The notes: generated by a model not told the origin, from the sequence alone. A DNA stretch of 64,000 nucleotides from an uncultured Burkholderiales bacterium (GCA_945952065.1 CAMFGY010000003.1:248001-312000); one strand, 5' to 3'; counted from the stretch's first letter, positions 35,959-45,262 are shown. Program-made: numbers and translations.

Positions 35959-37293
35959 ATGCGGGAGAACCCAAACCCAGCGAGCGAAGACGAAGCTCGC
36001 TTTGAAGACTATTTTCGCGATGCCGTCGCCCCCAGCGAGGCCCAACTGCTGTGGCAACTGGAACGCCAAGACGGCCAAGCCGGGCTGATGGCGGCCTTGC
36101 GCGCGCTCTTTCACGGCCCGGCCAGTTTGGTCAAGCTGCGTGTCTGGGTGTTCATGGAAGTGATGGCCATGCCGGCTTCGCGCATCAGCCGCGAGGCCTT
36201 GAATCAGCACTTCCATCAGCTGCGCGATGAGCCGCTGGAGTTGGTGCTCAAACGCCTGCGCGAAGCCGATCTGCTGGCCTGGGACGGCTCTAACCAGCAA
36301 TACGGCGTCACCCCTTTGGCGCAACAACTGCTGGGGCTTTTGTCGCCCCTGGTGACCAGCAATGCCCAAGACGCCGATCTGACCTCGCTCTTGACCAATG
36401 TGGCCGGTGCCCATCAGCTCGGCACCCTGGACTCGGCGCAGCTGCAGCATTTGCAGGCCCAGCTTTCGCGCTTGTACGACGAGTTCGCGGACGCGATTGC
36501 CAGCGGCTCGGAATTCCATTTGCGGCGGGCCCGCCAGCGTTTTGGCAAGGCCCTGAGCCTGGTGGAGAAAGCCAGCGAAGCTTTGTCGGCCATCATGGTG
36601 CAAGCCCAAGAAGAGGGCAATGCCAAGCTGGAGCGCTTGGCGCGCGAGCTGGGTTTGGCGCAGGCACGGCTGCTGTCCATGGCCAGCCAGTTCAACCGGG
36701 CCTTGCAGCAGGCGGATCGGCAGCGCGTCACGCTGGGCTCCACCGGCATCACCAACACCGATGTGCGGCGCTGGTTGCAAAGCGTGCATTTCTTGGAGAA
36801 CTTGGCACTGGGGGCATTGTCCCGGCCGGTGCATCCGGTGCTGGTGGCCCAACATGAATTGCTGGACACCGCCGAGGCCGAGTTCGAGCGTGATCGACCC
36901 AAGCCCAAGGAAGCCGAGGCCTTGCCCAGCGTTCAAGCTGCGCCCGAAGGCGAACTGGCAGTGATGAGCTTGCCGCCCGAGATGAGCGTGATGCAGGCCC
37001 TGCTGACGCGCTGGACCGAGGCGGGCGAGGTCGAGCAAGACCTGGCCCCTGCTGTGCTGGGGGGCAGCTACGCGCGGGCTTCTTACCGTGCGCAATTGCT
37101 GCCACTGCTGGGCGACAAAGAAGCCCAGCATTTGAGCGGCGCCACCGGTGATATGGCCCGCCAGCCCTGGCGTGTGCGCTGGACGGCGGAACAAGGCGAG
37201 GTCGATGACGAACACATCCGCTGGATGAGCCGTGGCGTGCTGCGTGCCGCCCCTGGCCAAGAACAAGACAAGAAAGACGAGACCCAAGCATGA
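35959..37293 (+). CDS. Kleisin-like (MksF/JetA-type) protein of an SMC complex
   Basis: The 444-residue protein is mostly helical. An N-terminal part with HTH-like segments (FMEVMAMPASRISREALNQHF; LELVLKRLREADLLAWDGSNQQYGVTPLAQQLLGL) is followed by long helices (about 160-290), an acidic linker and a C-terminal winged-helix-like section. This layout matches kleisins of MukF/MksF/JetA type, which bridge two SMC heads. Assignment rests on position and architecture, not on a specific motif. It overlaps the next gene by 4 bp (ATGA at 37290), as expected for stoichiometric complexes. Confidence 0.55.
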   Translation: MRENPNPASEDEARFEDYFRDAVAPSEAQLLWQLERQDGQAGLMAALRALFHGPASLVKLRVWVFMEVMAMPASRISREALNQHFHQLRDEPLELVLKRLREADLLAWDGSNQQYGVTPLAQQLLGLLSPLVTSNAQDADLTSLLTNVAGAHQLGTLDSAQLQHLQAQLSRLYDEFADAIASGSEFHLRRARQRFGKALSLVEKASEALSAIMVQAQEEGNAKLERLARELGLAQARLLSMASQFNRALQQADRQRVTLGSTGITNTDVRRWLQSVHFLENLALGALSRPVHPVLVAQHELLDTAEAEFERDRPKPKEAEALPSVQAAPEGELAVMSLPPEMSVMQALLTRWTEAGEVEQDLAPAVLGGSYARASYRAQLLPLLGDKEAQHLSGATGDMARQPWRVRWTAEQGEVDDEHIRWMSRGVLRAAPGQEQDKKDETQA

Positions 37294-38033
37294 GCGCTGC
37301 TCTTGATGATGCCGCCGCGCTGGCGGCGCAACTGCTGGCGCGCCGCTGGCTGCCACGCAGCCACCCCTTGGTGCGCCGCGCGCTGATCGACAACGAAGTC
37401 TGGACCGCCCTGGGCCAGCGCCTGGCCGCCGTGGGTCTGCGGGTGATCGACAACCTGTATGCCGACCACATCAGCCTGGCCATGTTGCGCCCGGCCGAAG
37501 TGGCGGTGTTTGGCGAAACCGGCCTGGCCGCCAACAACAATCTGGATTTGCCGCGCGACGGTGTGGCGCTCTTGGTGGTGCTGTGGTCGCTGATCGTGCT
37601 GCCCAAGCGGCAGCGCCAGGTGGCGCGCGCCGATGCCAAGGAATTGGGCCAGAACGAAATGTTCGCCACTGACAAGCCGCTGCCCACCGCCGCCAGCGTC
37701 AGCCCGACGCTGAGCTACCGCAGCCTCTTGGCCGACTTTGGCAACCAGCTGGGCAAGAAGATGCGGCTGGACAGCAATTTGAAGCTGCTGGAACGTAACG
37801 GCTTCATCACACGGCGTGGTGAAGACATTGCCGAAGGCCCTTTGCTGGACCTGCTGCTGGACTACGACACCTTGGCGCCGCGCATTCTGGACGGTGCTTT
37901 GGGCGATGTGATGGCCCGCACCACCGATCCGGCCGTGGCCGCCGCCATTTGGCTGGCGCGCCAGCCCGAGTTGATTCCCGAAGAGGCTGTGGAAGAAGAC
38001 GCACAGCCGCTACAAGACCAAAGCGAGACCTGA
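37290..38033 (+). CDS. Kite/winged-helix (MksE/JetB-like) SMC partner
   Basis: The 247-residue protein has two winged-helix-like regions: VWTALGQRLAAVGLRVIDNLYADHISLAM, a hydrophobic helix GVALLVVLWSLIVLPKRQRQ, and LLADFGNQLGKKMRLDSNLKLLERNGFI. These features are those of MukE/MksE/JetB 'kite' proteins, which bind the kleisin centrally. It sits between the kleisin-like and SMC genes, overlapping both (4 bp and 1 bp). The family assignment is from architecture and order. Confidence 0.55.
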   Translation: MSAALDDAAALAAQLLARRWLPRSHPLVRRALIDNEVWTALGQRLAAVGLRVIDNLYADHISLAMLRPAEVAVFGETGLAANNNLDLPRDGVALLVVLWSLIVLPKRQRQVARADAKELGQNEMFATDKPLPTAASVSPTLSYRSLLADFGNQLGKKMRLDSNLKLLERNGFITRRGEDIAEGPLLDLLLDYDTLAPRILDGALGDVMARTTDPAVAAAIWLARQPELIPEEAVEEDAQPLQDQSET

Positions 38034-40852
38034 TGTTTCACCTGCAATCGCTGGAACTGCTGCACTGGGACTACATCCAGCGCGTGACCATGCCGCTGGA
38101 CGGCGCCATCATCACCATCGCCGGCCCGAACGGCTCGGGCAAGACCACCTTGCTCGATGCCATGCGCACCCTGCTGGGCCTGGAATGCTCGGGCGGGCGC
38201 ACCTACAAGACTTATGCGCGGCACGCCAATGCCGAGAGCGCCTGGCTGCGCGCCTTGGTGGACAACCGCCCGCGTGGGCGCCAAAACAGCTCGCGGCCCT
38301 TCGCCAGCTCGCTGTTCTATTCCGATCAAGTCACCTTGGCCTGCCGCATTGAACGGCATGGGGGGGACTGGCAGCGCCGCTATCTGATGGTGGAGGGCGT
38401 GCAGACCATTGAGCAAATGAGCGAGATGGCCGAGAAGGAATGGATGGGCATTGAGGCTTGGCGCCGCCGTCTGGAGGCCGCCGGCCTGACCCGCGCCATC
38501 GGCCGGGTGTTGGCGCTGGAGCAGGGCCAAACCGACCGCCTGTGCGAGCTCTCGCCCAAGGAATTGCTGCGTCTTGTGTTCGAGGTCTTTGGCGACCAAG
38601 AGGTGTTGGACCGCTACGACCAAGCGCGCAGCCACCAGCAGCATTTGCTCAAAGAGGTGGAGCAGGCCGCGCATGAGTTGTCGCACACCCAGGCACAGCT
38701 GTCGGATCTGGCCAACCGCGTGACCAGCTATCAGCAGTACCAGCTGCGCCTGCGCGAGCGCGAGCGCTTGTCCACGGAAGTCTTGCCGGTCTTGCAGTGG
38801 AGCGAGGCGCGGACCCGCATTGCCCAGGGCTTGCGCGAGCTGCATCGCCAGCGCCTCTTCGCCGGGGCGGACGCGCGCAGCCAGGCCGCCAAGCGGGCCG
38901 AGTTGCTGGCCTTGTTTGAGGCCTCGCAGCAGGCCAAGAACCGCTTGCTGGAGCTGGAGCAAGAGCGCAAAAACAACCGTGCCGCCTTTGACGCGGCCCG
39001 CGAAGCCGAGCGACCGATGGAGCTTTTGGCCAAGCGCGAAGAAGAGCTGCGCGGGCTGGCCGCCGTCGAGACCGATGCGCAAGAGCTGGCCCAGCGCGTG
39101 GAAGACCTGAGCGCGCGCCAGCACCAGCTGCGCGAGAGCTTCACCCGCGCCAATGACCAGCGCAACAAGGCGCAGGCCGCCATGGATGCCTTGGCCGGCC
39201 AGCGCTTGCCGCCGCCGCCGGCGGAGGTCACACGCTTCCGGCGCGCGCTGGATGACGCCGGCATCGCCCACCATGTCTTGGCCGACTGCATTGACATTGC
39301 CGATGAAGCCTGGCGTGCAGCAGCCGAGGGCATGTTGCGGCCCTCGCGCTGGGTGGTGGTATTGGCGCGCAGCGGCGATGAGGCCCATGCCTTCGCGCTG
39401 GCCTCGCGCGAGCGCTATCGCCACTATGTGGTGGCCGATGCCGAGCAGGCGCCGGCCGTGGTACCGCCGGACTCATTGCTGGCCGCTTTGAAAATCAATG
39501 CCAAGCTGCCCGGCTGGCTATTGCGTCAGCTCGGCGCCATCCGCCGTGTCAAAGACACCGAGGCTGGCGCGCGCACCGGGGGCGAGTGGATCACGCCGGA
39601 TGCTTACTACCGCGACGGGCGCGGCGGCCGCAGCTTGTGGGTGGAGCCGCGCGACTTCCAGTTTGGCGTTTCGGCGCTGGATTCGCGCCGTCAGGCGCTG
39701 GAAAAAGAGTTGGCTCGTTATGACGCTGAACTGACCCGTTTGGCCAAAGAGCAGGCCGAGGTGGAACGTCAGTTCAAAGACGCCCAGCGCGCCGCGCAAG
39801 GCCACAAGGCCGCCAAAGAATTGGGCGAACGCGCCGAAGAATTTGCTGCCGCGCGCGAGCGGCTGCCGGCCCTGCGGCAAGCGCGTATTGAAGCATCCGC
39901 TCGCATGAGTTCGCTGGAGGCCGAGCATGACCGCGCGCTGACGGCCCACACCCGCAGCGAGCGCGACTATGAGTCGGCCCAGCAAAGCCTGAAGGCCAGC
40001 GAAGACAATGTCGGCCGGGCGCAGCGCGAGCACGCGGCCAAGCTGGCCGATCTGCGTGCCCAGGCCAAGGCCTCGCGCGAGGCGCGCGCGCGCTTCCCGG
40101 CCGCCTGGGTGCAGCCGTCCACGCTGCAAGCCTTGCGCGATGAGTTTGAAAATGCCAAACAGGCTGAGATCGCCGGCCGCCATGTGCAGGCCGAGTTGGA
40201 CAACGGCGTCTGGGAAACCGACCCGCAGGTGCAAGACCGCCACCACCGCATGAACGCTGCGGTGCTGGAGCAGACCAGCCAGTTGGAAGACCGCCGTGCC
40301 AGCAATGAGATGGCCCGCATCGCGGCCTTCAACGCCCGCGAACGCTATATCGACGTCTTGCGTGCCACGGTGCGGCGCTACAAAAAGAATGTGCAGGAGC
40401 TGGGCGAGTTGGCCGGCGTGATGGCGCAGGCGGAACTGCCGCATCTGGACAATGACGATATGGTGTTGGCCCAGGCCGGCCTGCAGGTCAAGTTCAATTT
40501 CGACGGCAAGGGCGAAGTGGGCCTCAACGATGGCGAAGCCTCCGGCGGCCAACAGGTGCTCAAGAGCCTGATCCTCTTGGTGGGCTTGATGAAAGACGAC
40601 GACTCGCCGGGCGGCTTTGTCTTCATCGACGAGCCTTTTGCCCATTTGGATGTGCGCAATATCCAGCTGGTCGGCCACTTCCTGCGCTCGACCCGGGCGC
40701 AATACTTGCTGACCACGCCGATCACGCACAACGTCGAAGTTTTCGAGCCCAGCGAGATCACCCTGGTCACCAGCAAGAAGCCGCGCGGCGAGCGCTGGGC
40801 GCCGCCGATTGCGGTGCTGGCGCGCCGGCCTGAGAAGTCGGTTTACGGCTGA
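38033..40852 (+). CDS. SMC-family ATPase (MksB/JetC-like)
   Basis: The 939-residue protein has an N-terminal ATPase half with Walker A GPNGSGKTTL at about 31-40 and a Q-loop-like EQGQTDRL (about 163-170). Coiled coil spans about 195-395, and a globular hinge about 400-545 contains YYRDGRGGRSLWVEPRDFQFG. The return coiled coil is about 550-750. The C-terminal half has an ABC-type signature EASGGQQVL (about 835-843) and Walker B FVFIDEPFAHLD (about 862-873). It is shorter than SMC/MukB (1100-1480). MksB and JetC condensins vary in this range. It starts in the stop codon of the kite-like gene (TGATG). DNA loop extrusion or compaction is the expected activity. Confidence 0.9.
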   Translation: MFHLQSLELLHWDYIQRVTMPLDGAIITIAGPNGSGKTTLLDAMRTLLGLECSGGRTYKTYARHANAESAWLRALVDNRPRGRQNSSRPFASSLFYSDQVTLACRIERHGGDWQRRYLMVEGVQTIEQMSEMAEKEWMGIEAWRRRLEAAGLTRAIGRVLALEQGQTDRLCELSPKELLRLVFEVFGDQEVLDRYDQARSHQQHLLKEVEQAAHELSHTQAQLSDLANRVTSYQQYQLRLRERERLSTEVLPVLQWSEARTRIAQGLRELHRQRLFAGADARSQAAKRAELLALFEASQQAKNRLLELEQERKNNRAAFDAAREAERPMELLAKREEELRGLAAVETDAQELAQRVEDLSARQHQLRESFTRANDQRNKAQAAMDALAGQRLPPPPAEVTRFRRALDDAGIAHHVLADCIDIADEAWRAAAEGMLRPSRWVVVLARSGDEAHAFALASRERYRHYVVADAEQAPAVVPPDSLLAALKINAKLPGWLLRQLGAIRRVKDTEAGARTGGEWITPDAYYRDGRGGRSLWVEPRDFQFGVSALDSRRQALEKELARYDAELTRLAKEQAEVERQFKDAQRAAQGHKAAKELGERAEEFAAARERLPALRQARIEASARMSSLEAEHDRALTAHTRSERDYESAQQSLKASEDNVGRAQREHAAKLADLRAQAKASREARARFPAAWVQPSTLQALRDEFENAKQAEIAGRHVQAELDNGVWETDPQVQDRHHRMNAAVLEQTSQLEDRRASNEMARIAAFNARERYIDVLRATVRRYKKNVQELGELAGVMAQAELPHLDNDDMVLAQAGLQVKFNFDGKGEVGLNDGEASGGQQVLKSLILLVGLMKDDDSPGGFVFIDEPFAHLDVRNIQLVGHFLRSTRAQYLLTTPITHNVEVFEPSEITLVTSKKPRGERWAPPIAVLARRPEKSVYG

Positions 40853-40868
40853 GTCGCGAGGTCTGGTG

Positions 40869-41561
40869 ATGTCTCGGGCCGCGCGCTTGCTGGACTTGAT
40901 GCAGCTTTTGCGTCGCCACCGCCAGCCCATCCAAGGGGCGGCGCTGGCGCAGCAGCTGGGCATCAGCCTGCGCACGCTGTACCGCGATATCGCCACACTG
41001 CAAGCCCAGGGCGCGCAGATCGAAGGGGAGGCGGGCCTGGGCTATGTGCTCAAACCGGGCTTTGTGCTGCCGCCGCTGATGTTCAGTGCGGATGAGTTAG
41101 AGGCCTTGGTGCTGGGCTCGCGCTGGGTGGCCGGGCGCAGTGATGACGCCGCTTTGGCCGAGGCCGCGCGTCAAGCGCTGGCGAAGATTTCGGCCGTCTT
41201 GCCGGCTGATTTGCGCTTTGAGTTGGACAGCGCGGCCTTGTTGGTGGGGCCGGGCGAGGCTTTGCGTGCGGACAGTTCGGTGCAAGCCGGCCTGCGCTCG
41301 GCGCTGCGCAATGAGCGCAAAGTGACACTGCAATACCAGGACCTCAAGGGCGTGACCAGCGAACGCGTGGTCTGGCCTTTCGCGCTGGGTTTTTTTGATT
41401 CGGCCCGGGTCTTGGTGGCCTGGTGTGAGCTGCGCCAAGCAAGGCGCAACTTCCGACTGGATCGCATTGCATCGATGCAAATCATGGCGGAGCGCTACCC
41501 GCGCCCGCGTCAGGCCTTGCTGGCCGAGTGGCGTGCGCAAGAAGGCATTGAGCCGCAGTAG
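40869..41561 (+). CDS. HTH-WYL domain transcriptional regulator
   Basis: The 230-residue protein has an N-terminal winged HTH (LLRRHRQPIQGAALAQQLGISLRTLYRDIATLQAQGAQI) and a WYL domain (VTLQYQDLKG, VVWPFALGFFDSARVLVAWCEL) ending RNFRLDRI. It resembles YafY-type regulators, which sense nucleic-acid-like ligands in some cases. A GAGG sits 7 bp before ATG 40869. It starts 16 bp after the SMC gene and is probably in the same transcript. WYL regulators often accompany defence genes, which supports the reading of this block as a regulated SMC system. Confidence 0.9.
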   Translation: MSRAARLLDLMQLLRRHRQPIQGAALAQQLGISLRTLYRDIATLQAQGAQIEGEAGLGYVLKPGFVLPPLMFSADELEALVLGSRWVAGRSDDAALAEAARQALAKISAVLPADLRFELDSAALLVGPGEALRADSSVQAGLRSALRNERKVTLQYQDLKGVTSERVVWPFALGFFDSARVLVAWCELRQARRNFRLDRIASMQIMAERYPRPRQALLAEWRAQEGIEPQ

Positions 41562-41570
41562 TTAGGGCTT

Positions 41571-41584
41571 CAAGCCGCGGCTTG
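41571..41584. repeat. Perfect palindrome after the WYL gene
   Basis: CAAGCCGCGGCTTG lies 9 bp after the WYL stop. There is no T-run, so it is not a clear terminator; it could be a transcript end or an operator. Confidence 0.3.
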
Positions 41585-41675
41585 CGCGCTGCTGCCAGAA
41601 ATTGACAGTGCTGGTTTTTACGATGCCTGCCAGGTCCAAAGGGGACCGGTTCTAAAAAACACAGGAGCGCATCGC

Positions 41676-42056
41676 ATGAACCAGCAGCCCAATTTTCTTT
41701 TGCTTTATGTCGCCAGCCCGGTCGAGAGCGCAGCCTTCTACGCCCGCGTCTTGGGCCGCTCGCCGGTTGAAAGCTCGCCTACCTTCGCCATGTTTGCACT
41801 GGATGGGGGCCTGATGCTGGGCTTGTGGGCGCGTCAGACGGTGCTGCCGGCAGTGGCAGGACCCTCGCCCCATGCCAGCGGCGAGTTGGCGTTTGCCCAA
41901 GCGAGCAAGGAAGCGGTGGATGCCGTCTTTGGCACTTGGCGCGAACTGGGCCTGCCCTTCATTCAGTCGCCAACGATGATGGACTTCGGCTACACCTTCA
42001 CCGCCATCGACCCCGACGGACATCGCCTGCGTGTGTTTGCGCCAAATGGGCAGTGA
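41676..42056 (+). CDS. VOC-superfamily (glyoxalase-like) protein
   Basis: The 126-residue protein has the vicinal-oxygen-chelate fold pattern: [18 protein letters not shown] at the start, an acidic beta-hairpin region [16 protein letters not shown] and C-terminal [12 protein letters not shown]. Members bind metals or small ligands and include drug-resistance and glyoxalase-like proteins. The substrate is not predictable. A CAGGAG precedes ATG 41676. The EVE gene start is 7 bp downstream of its stop. Confidence 0.88.
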   Translation: MNQQPNFLLLYVASPVESAAFYARVLGRSPVESSPTFAMFALDGGLMLGLWARQTVLPAVAGPSPHASGELAFAQASKEAVDAVFGTWRELGLPFIQSPTMMDFGYTFTAIDPDGHRLRVFAPNGQ

Positions 42057-42063
42057 GCAAGCC

Positions 42064-42621
42064 ATGCGCGCGCAAACCTTGATGCAGAGCGCCTTTTTGC
42101 CGGGCTTTGAACCGGCGGCCCCGGCTTTGCTGCCTGAAGCAAGCGGGGCTCATGGGGGGCGCTGCTGGATTGCCGTGGCCAGCGCCGAACATGTGCGGAT
42201 CGGCCGCGCCCAAGGTTTTATGCAGGTCTGCCACGGCAAGGCGGCGCCGCTGCGGCGATTGCGGCCCGGCGACTGGGTGGCTTACTACTCGCCCAGCCGA
42301 CAGTTCGGCGGCAAGGACCGTTTGCAGGCCTTCACCGCGCTCGGGCGGGTGCGCGCACGCGAACCCTATGCTTTTGATATGGGCGGCGGCTTTGTCCCGT
42401 TTCGTCGCGATGTGGATTGGATCCTGCCCGCGCAAGAGGCTCCGATTCAAGCCTGGCTGGAGCAGCTGTCGTTCTCGCGGGGGCAGCCGCACTGGGGCTA
42501 TCAGCTGCGCTTTGGTTTGTTTGAAGTCAGCCCGCAGGACATGGCTTTGATTGCACAAGCCATGGGGGTGGGGGCTGCATGGCAAGCCGCCGCGCAGGCC
42601 CTCGCGCAAGACAGCGCCTGA
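42064..42621 (+). CDS. EVE domain protein
   Basis: The 185-residue protein has an EVE (PUA-like) domain spanning about 35-165: [42 protein letters not shown]-like strand and a C-terminal [17 protein letters not shown] domains bind modified bases (methylated cytosine or adenine) in several restriction or defence contexts. The start at 42064 was chosen; in-frame ATG 42046 and GTG 42031 lie within the VOC gene's end. Its neighbours are VOC and the SMC/WYL block. Confidence 0.8.
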   Translation: MRAQTLMQSAFLPGFEPAAPALLPEASGAHGGRCWIAVASAEHVRIGRAQGFMQVCHGKAAPLRRLRPGDWVAYYSPSRQFGGKDRLQAFTALGRVRAREPYAFDMGGGFVPFRRDVDWILPAQEAPIQAWLEQLSFSRGQPHWGYQLRFGLFEVSPQDMALIAQAMGVGAAWQAAAQALAQDSA

Positions 42622-42655
42622 TGCGGCATGGGGCCTCTTGCCGCCACCACGGCTC

Positions 42656-43414
42656 TCAGTTGCGGGCGTGGGTGACGCGGTATTCGGCCACCCCGGCGAT
42701 GTCTTGCACCCGGCTGGCGTAGCGCGTCAAGGTGGCGCCGCCATAGTTGTGCTTGGCGGTGCAGACAAAGCGCCATTCTTCGCGACCACCGGCCAGTTCG
42801 ATGCTGAGCGAGCCCGGGGCAAAGCGAAAGCCCAGTTGGTTTGAGAATTCGGCCAACTCCTCTTGCTGAAACTGGCGTCCGGGCTGGCCGCGCAGCATCA
42901 CCGCAATGGCGGGATGCGAGGGCAGGTGAGACTCCAATTTGGCACCCCACATCATCAGGCTGGCGCACAGCAGGGTCAGCATGATGGCCGCAAAGTAAAA
43001 GCCCATGCCCAACAAGATGCCGATGGAGGAGGCCGCCCAAAGCGAGGCGGCGGTGGTCAGCCCGCTGATGTTCATGCCCTCGCGCATGATCACGCCGGCA
43101 CATAAAAAGCCGATGCCTGTCACCACACCTTGGATCACGCGAGTCGGGTCGGCCAAGGAGGGCGGCACGCTGCCCCCTTGCAGACCGCCAAACCATTGAT
43201 GCGGGTAGGCCAGCAAAATAACCACGCCGGTGGAGGCCATGCACACCAGGGCATAGGTGCGCATGCCCGCGGCGCGTCCATGAAAAGCGCGCTCGTACCC
43301 GAGTACCAGACCCAAGACCATCGCCCCCAAGAGGTGCAGCAGCATCAAGACATTGGCCTGCCATTGCTCGGCGGTCCAGTAGCGCAAGAGGTGGTCAAGG
43401 TCGAGCAGGTTCAT
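42656..43414 (-). CDS. MgtC/SapB family membrane protein
   Basis: The 252-residue protein has about five TM segments in the first 160 residues with LGLVLGYERAFHGRAAGMRTYALVCMAS and the conserved GIGFLCAGVIMREG and GLTTAASLWAASSIG. The C-terminal soluble domain (about 170-252) is common in MgtC-like proteins. The family acts in magnesium-limited growth and virulence by regulating ATP synthase or phosphate uptake in some species; the role here is unknown. Confidence 0.92.
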   Translation of the reverse strand: MNLLDLDHLLRYWTAEQWQANVLMLLHLLGAMVLGLVLGYERAFHGRAAGMRTYALVCMASTGVVILLAYPHQWFGGLQGGSVPPSLADPTRVIQGVVTGIGFLCAGVIMREGMNISGLTTAASLWAASSIGILLGMGFYFAAIMLTLLCASLMMWGAKLESHLPSHPAIAVMLRGQPGRQFQQEELAEFSNQLGFRFAPGSLSIELAGGREEWRFVCTAKHNYGGATLTRYASRVQDIAGVAEYRVTHARN

Positions 43415-43484
43415 CGCATGGCTCTCGCCCTGGCTGAGGTGCCAGTCCCGCTTCGATGCTACGCCTGCGGAAAAAATGGCGGCA

Positions 43485-43510
43485 AGAAAAAAGGCCCCAA
43501 ACGGGGCCTT
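43485..43510 (-). terminator. Rho-independent terminator of the tandem FKBP gene
   Basis: AAGGCCCC (43491-43498) and GGGGCCTT (43503-43510) form an 8-bp stem with a 4-base loop. On the minus strand it is followed by a T-rich run TTTTTCTTG. It lies about 33 bp after the FKBP stop. Confidence 0.75.
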
Positions 43511-43543
43511 TGTCTGTGCTCTGTCGGGCGAGCCGGGCCGGCT

Positions 43544-44266
43544 TCAAACCGCCAGCAGTTCGACTTCAAACAGCAGCGTGGCGTTCGGAGGAATCACGCC
43601 ACCGGCGCCGCGCGGGCCATAGCCCAGCTCGGAAGGAATCACCAGCATGCGGGTGCCGCCCACCTTCATGCCTTGCACGCCTTCGTCCCAGCCGCGAATG
43701 ACTTCGCCGCCGCCCAGTGCAAAGCGGAAGGGATCGCCGCGGTCCTTGCTGGAGTCGAACTTCTTGCCCTTGTTGCCCTTTTTGTAGAGCCAGCCGGTGT
43801 AGTGCACGGTGACGCGCTGACCCGCCTTGGCTTCGGCGCCTTCACCGACCACGGTGTCTTCAAACTGCAGGCCGCTGGGCGTGGTCGTGAGGTTCAGCTC
43901 GATGGGAGTGTCGCCGCCGCTCACGGCCAGCAGTTCCACTTCAAAAATCAGCGTGGCATTGGGCGGAATCACGCCACCGGCGCCGCGTGCGCCATAGCCC
44001 AGCTCGGGCGGGATGATGAGGGTGCGGCTGCCGCCGATCTTCATGCCTTGCACGCCTTCGTCCCAGCCGCGGATGACCATGCCCCCATCGAGCTCGAACT
44101 TGAAGGGTTGGCCGCGGTCTTTGCTGGAATCGAACTTGGCGCCCTTGGCGCCGTCTTTGAAGAGCCAACCGGTGTAGTGCACGCTGACGTCGTGGCCGGA
44201 CTTGGCTTCGGCGCCGCTGCCCTCGACCGTGTCGTCGATCTGCAAGCCGCTAGGGGTGGTGATCAT
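43544..44266 (-). CDS. Tandem-domain FKBP-type peptidyl-prolyl isomerase
   Basis: The 240-residue protein consists of two FKBP domains (about 1-115 and 126-240) joined by a short linker (SGGDTPIELNL). Each has VHYTGWL, GWDEGVQGMK, GYGARGAGG or GYGPRGAGG, and IPPNATL.FEVELLAV. The two copies are about three quarters identical by eye, including FDSSKDRG, so they arose by an internal duplication. The active-site residues Tyr, Asp, Phe and Trp positions appear in both. There is no signal peptide, so it is cytosolic. The monocistronic gene ends at a terminator. Confidence 0.95.
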   Translation of the reverse strand: MITTPSGLQIDDTVEGSGAEAKSGHDVSVHYTGWLFKDGAKGAKFDSSKDRGQPFKFELDGGMVIRGWDEGVQGMKIGGSRTLIIPPELGYGARGAGGVIPPNATLIFEVELLAVSGGDTPIELNLTTTPSGLQFEDTVVGEGAEAKAGQRVTVHYTGWLYKKGNKGKKFDSSKDRGDPFRFALGGGEVIRGWDEGVQGMKVGGTRMLVIPSELGYGPRGAGGVIPPNATLLFEVELLAV

Positions 44267-44338
44267 GGGGGCTCCTTATGCCTTCAGGGTTCGTTGTTTT
44301 GTTGCCGGCCGCCATTGTCGCAGCAGGCGAGGCCGGCA

Positions 44339-45262
44339 TCATGCCAGCATTTGTTGGCGCCAAGCGAGCAAGGCCTGCGCCAGTACCTCGGCCACGCTTT
44401 GCCCCTCAACGCTCAGGCCCAGCACGGCCGCCGCCTGCTTCAAGGCCTGCGGCGGCTGGCTCAAATCGAGGGCGGTCGCACCGTTTTGTTTGGACAGTTT
44501 TTGCCCATCGGCGCCCATGACCAAGGGCGTGTGCAAATAGCGCGGCCTTGGCAAACCCAGCAGCTGCTGCAGGCGGATTTGGCGCGGCGTGTTGTCGGCC
44601 AAGTCTTCTCCGCGCACGATGTCGCTGATGCCTTGTTCGGCGTCATCGACCACCACGGCCAGCTGGTAGGCCCACAGGCCGTCGGCGCGCTTGAGCACAA
44701 AGTCGCCGACCTCACGGCTGAGGTTTTGTTGCTGCGCACCCAGGCGTCGGTCTTGCCAATGCAGGGTCAGGTCTTGCGTCTGGGCCCCATCGGCATGGCT
44801 GCGCAGGCGCCAGGCGCGGGCCACTTGACCCGCAGGCAGGCCACGCCGACAGGTACCGGGGTAGACCAACTCGCCATGGCGCTCGCTGGTCCAGCCTTGG
44901 GCGGCCAGGGCTACGCTGATCTGTTTGCGAGAGCAGGCGCAGCCATAGACCCATCCCGCTGTTTGCAGGCGCTGCAAGGCTTGGGCATAGAGCGCTTCGC
45001 GGGCCGATTGCCACTGCGGCGGTGCGTCGGGCAGCAAGCCGCAGCGGCTGAGTTGCTCCAGGATCAAACGGTCGGTGCCGGGCGGGCAGCGCGGCTTGTC
45101 GATGTCCTCGATGCGGATCAGCCATCGCCCGCCATGGGCTCGCGCATCCAGCCAACTGGCCAGGGCGGCCACCAAAGAGCCCGCATGCAGCGGGCCGGTG
45201 GGCGAGGGGGCGAAGCGACCGATATAGGGGGGCTCGGCGGGTGTGAGGCAGGGGGCAGTCAA
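44339..45262 (-). CDS. gluQ: Glutamyl-Q tRNA(Asp) synthetase
   Basis: The 307-residue paralogue of the GluRS catalytic core has the HIGH-like [17 protein letters not shown], the KMSKS-like LSKQNGA, and a Cys-rich zinc motif ([17 protein letters not shown]). GluQRS attaches glutamate to queuosine at position 34 of tRNA(Asp). The TTG start at 45262 overlaps the LysR stop by 3 bp and gives the family N-terminus; no ATG lies upstream. The downstream part lacks the anticodon-binding domain, as usual for this family. Confidence 0.94.
   Translation of the reverse strand: MTAPCLTPAEPPYIGRFAPSPTGPLHAGSLVAALASWLDARAHGGRWLIRIEDIDKPRCPPGTDRLILEQLSRCGLLPDAPPQWQSAREALYAQALQRLQTAGWVYGCACSRKQISVALAAQGWTSERHGELVYPGTCRRGLPAGQVARAWRLRSHADGAQTQDLTLHWQDRRLGAQQQNLSREVGDFVLKRADGLWAYQLAVVVDDAEQGISDIVRGEDLADNTPRQIRLQQLLGLPRPRYLHTPLVMGADGQKLSKQNGATALDLSQPPQALKQAAAVLGLSVEGQSVAEVLAQALLAWRQQMLA

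Noticed and set aside
37862-40996. Two long minus-strand frames across the SMC gene
   Set aside because: The plus-strand frame has intact ATPase motifs; the antisense frames show no domain pattern.
35959-41561. A complete Wadjet defence system
   Set aside because: No JetD/MksG nuclease is encoded in or near the block within the window; the name would overstate the evidence.
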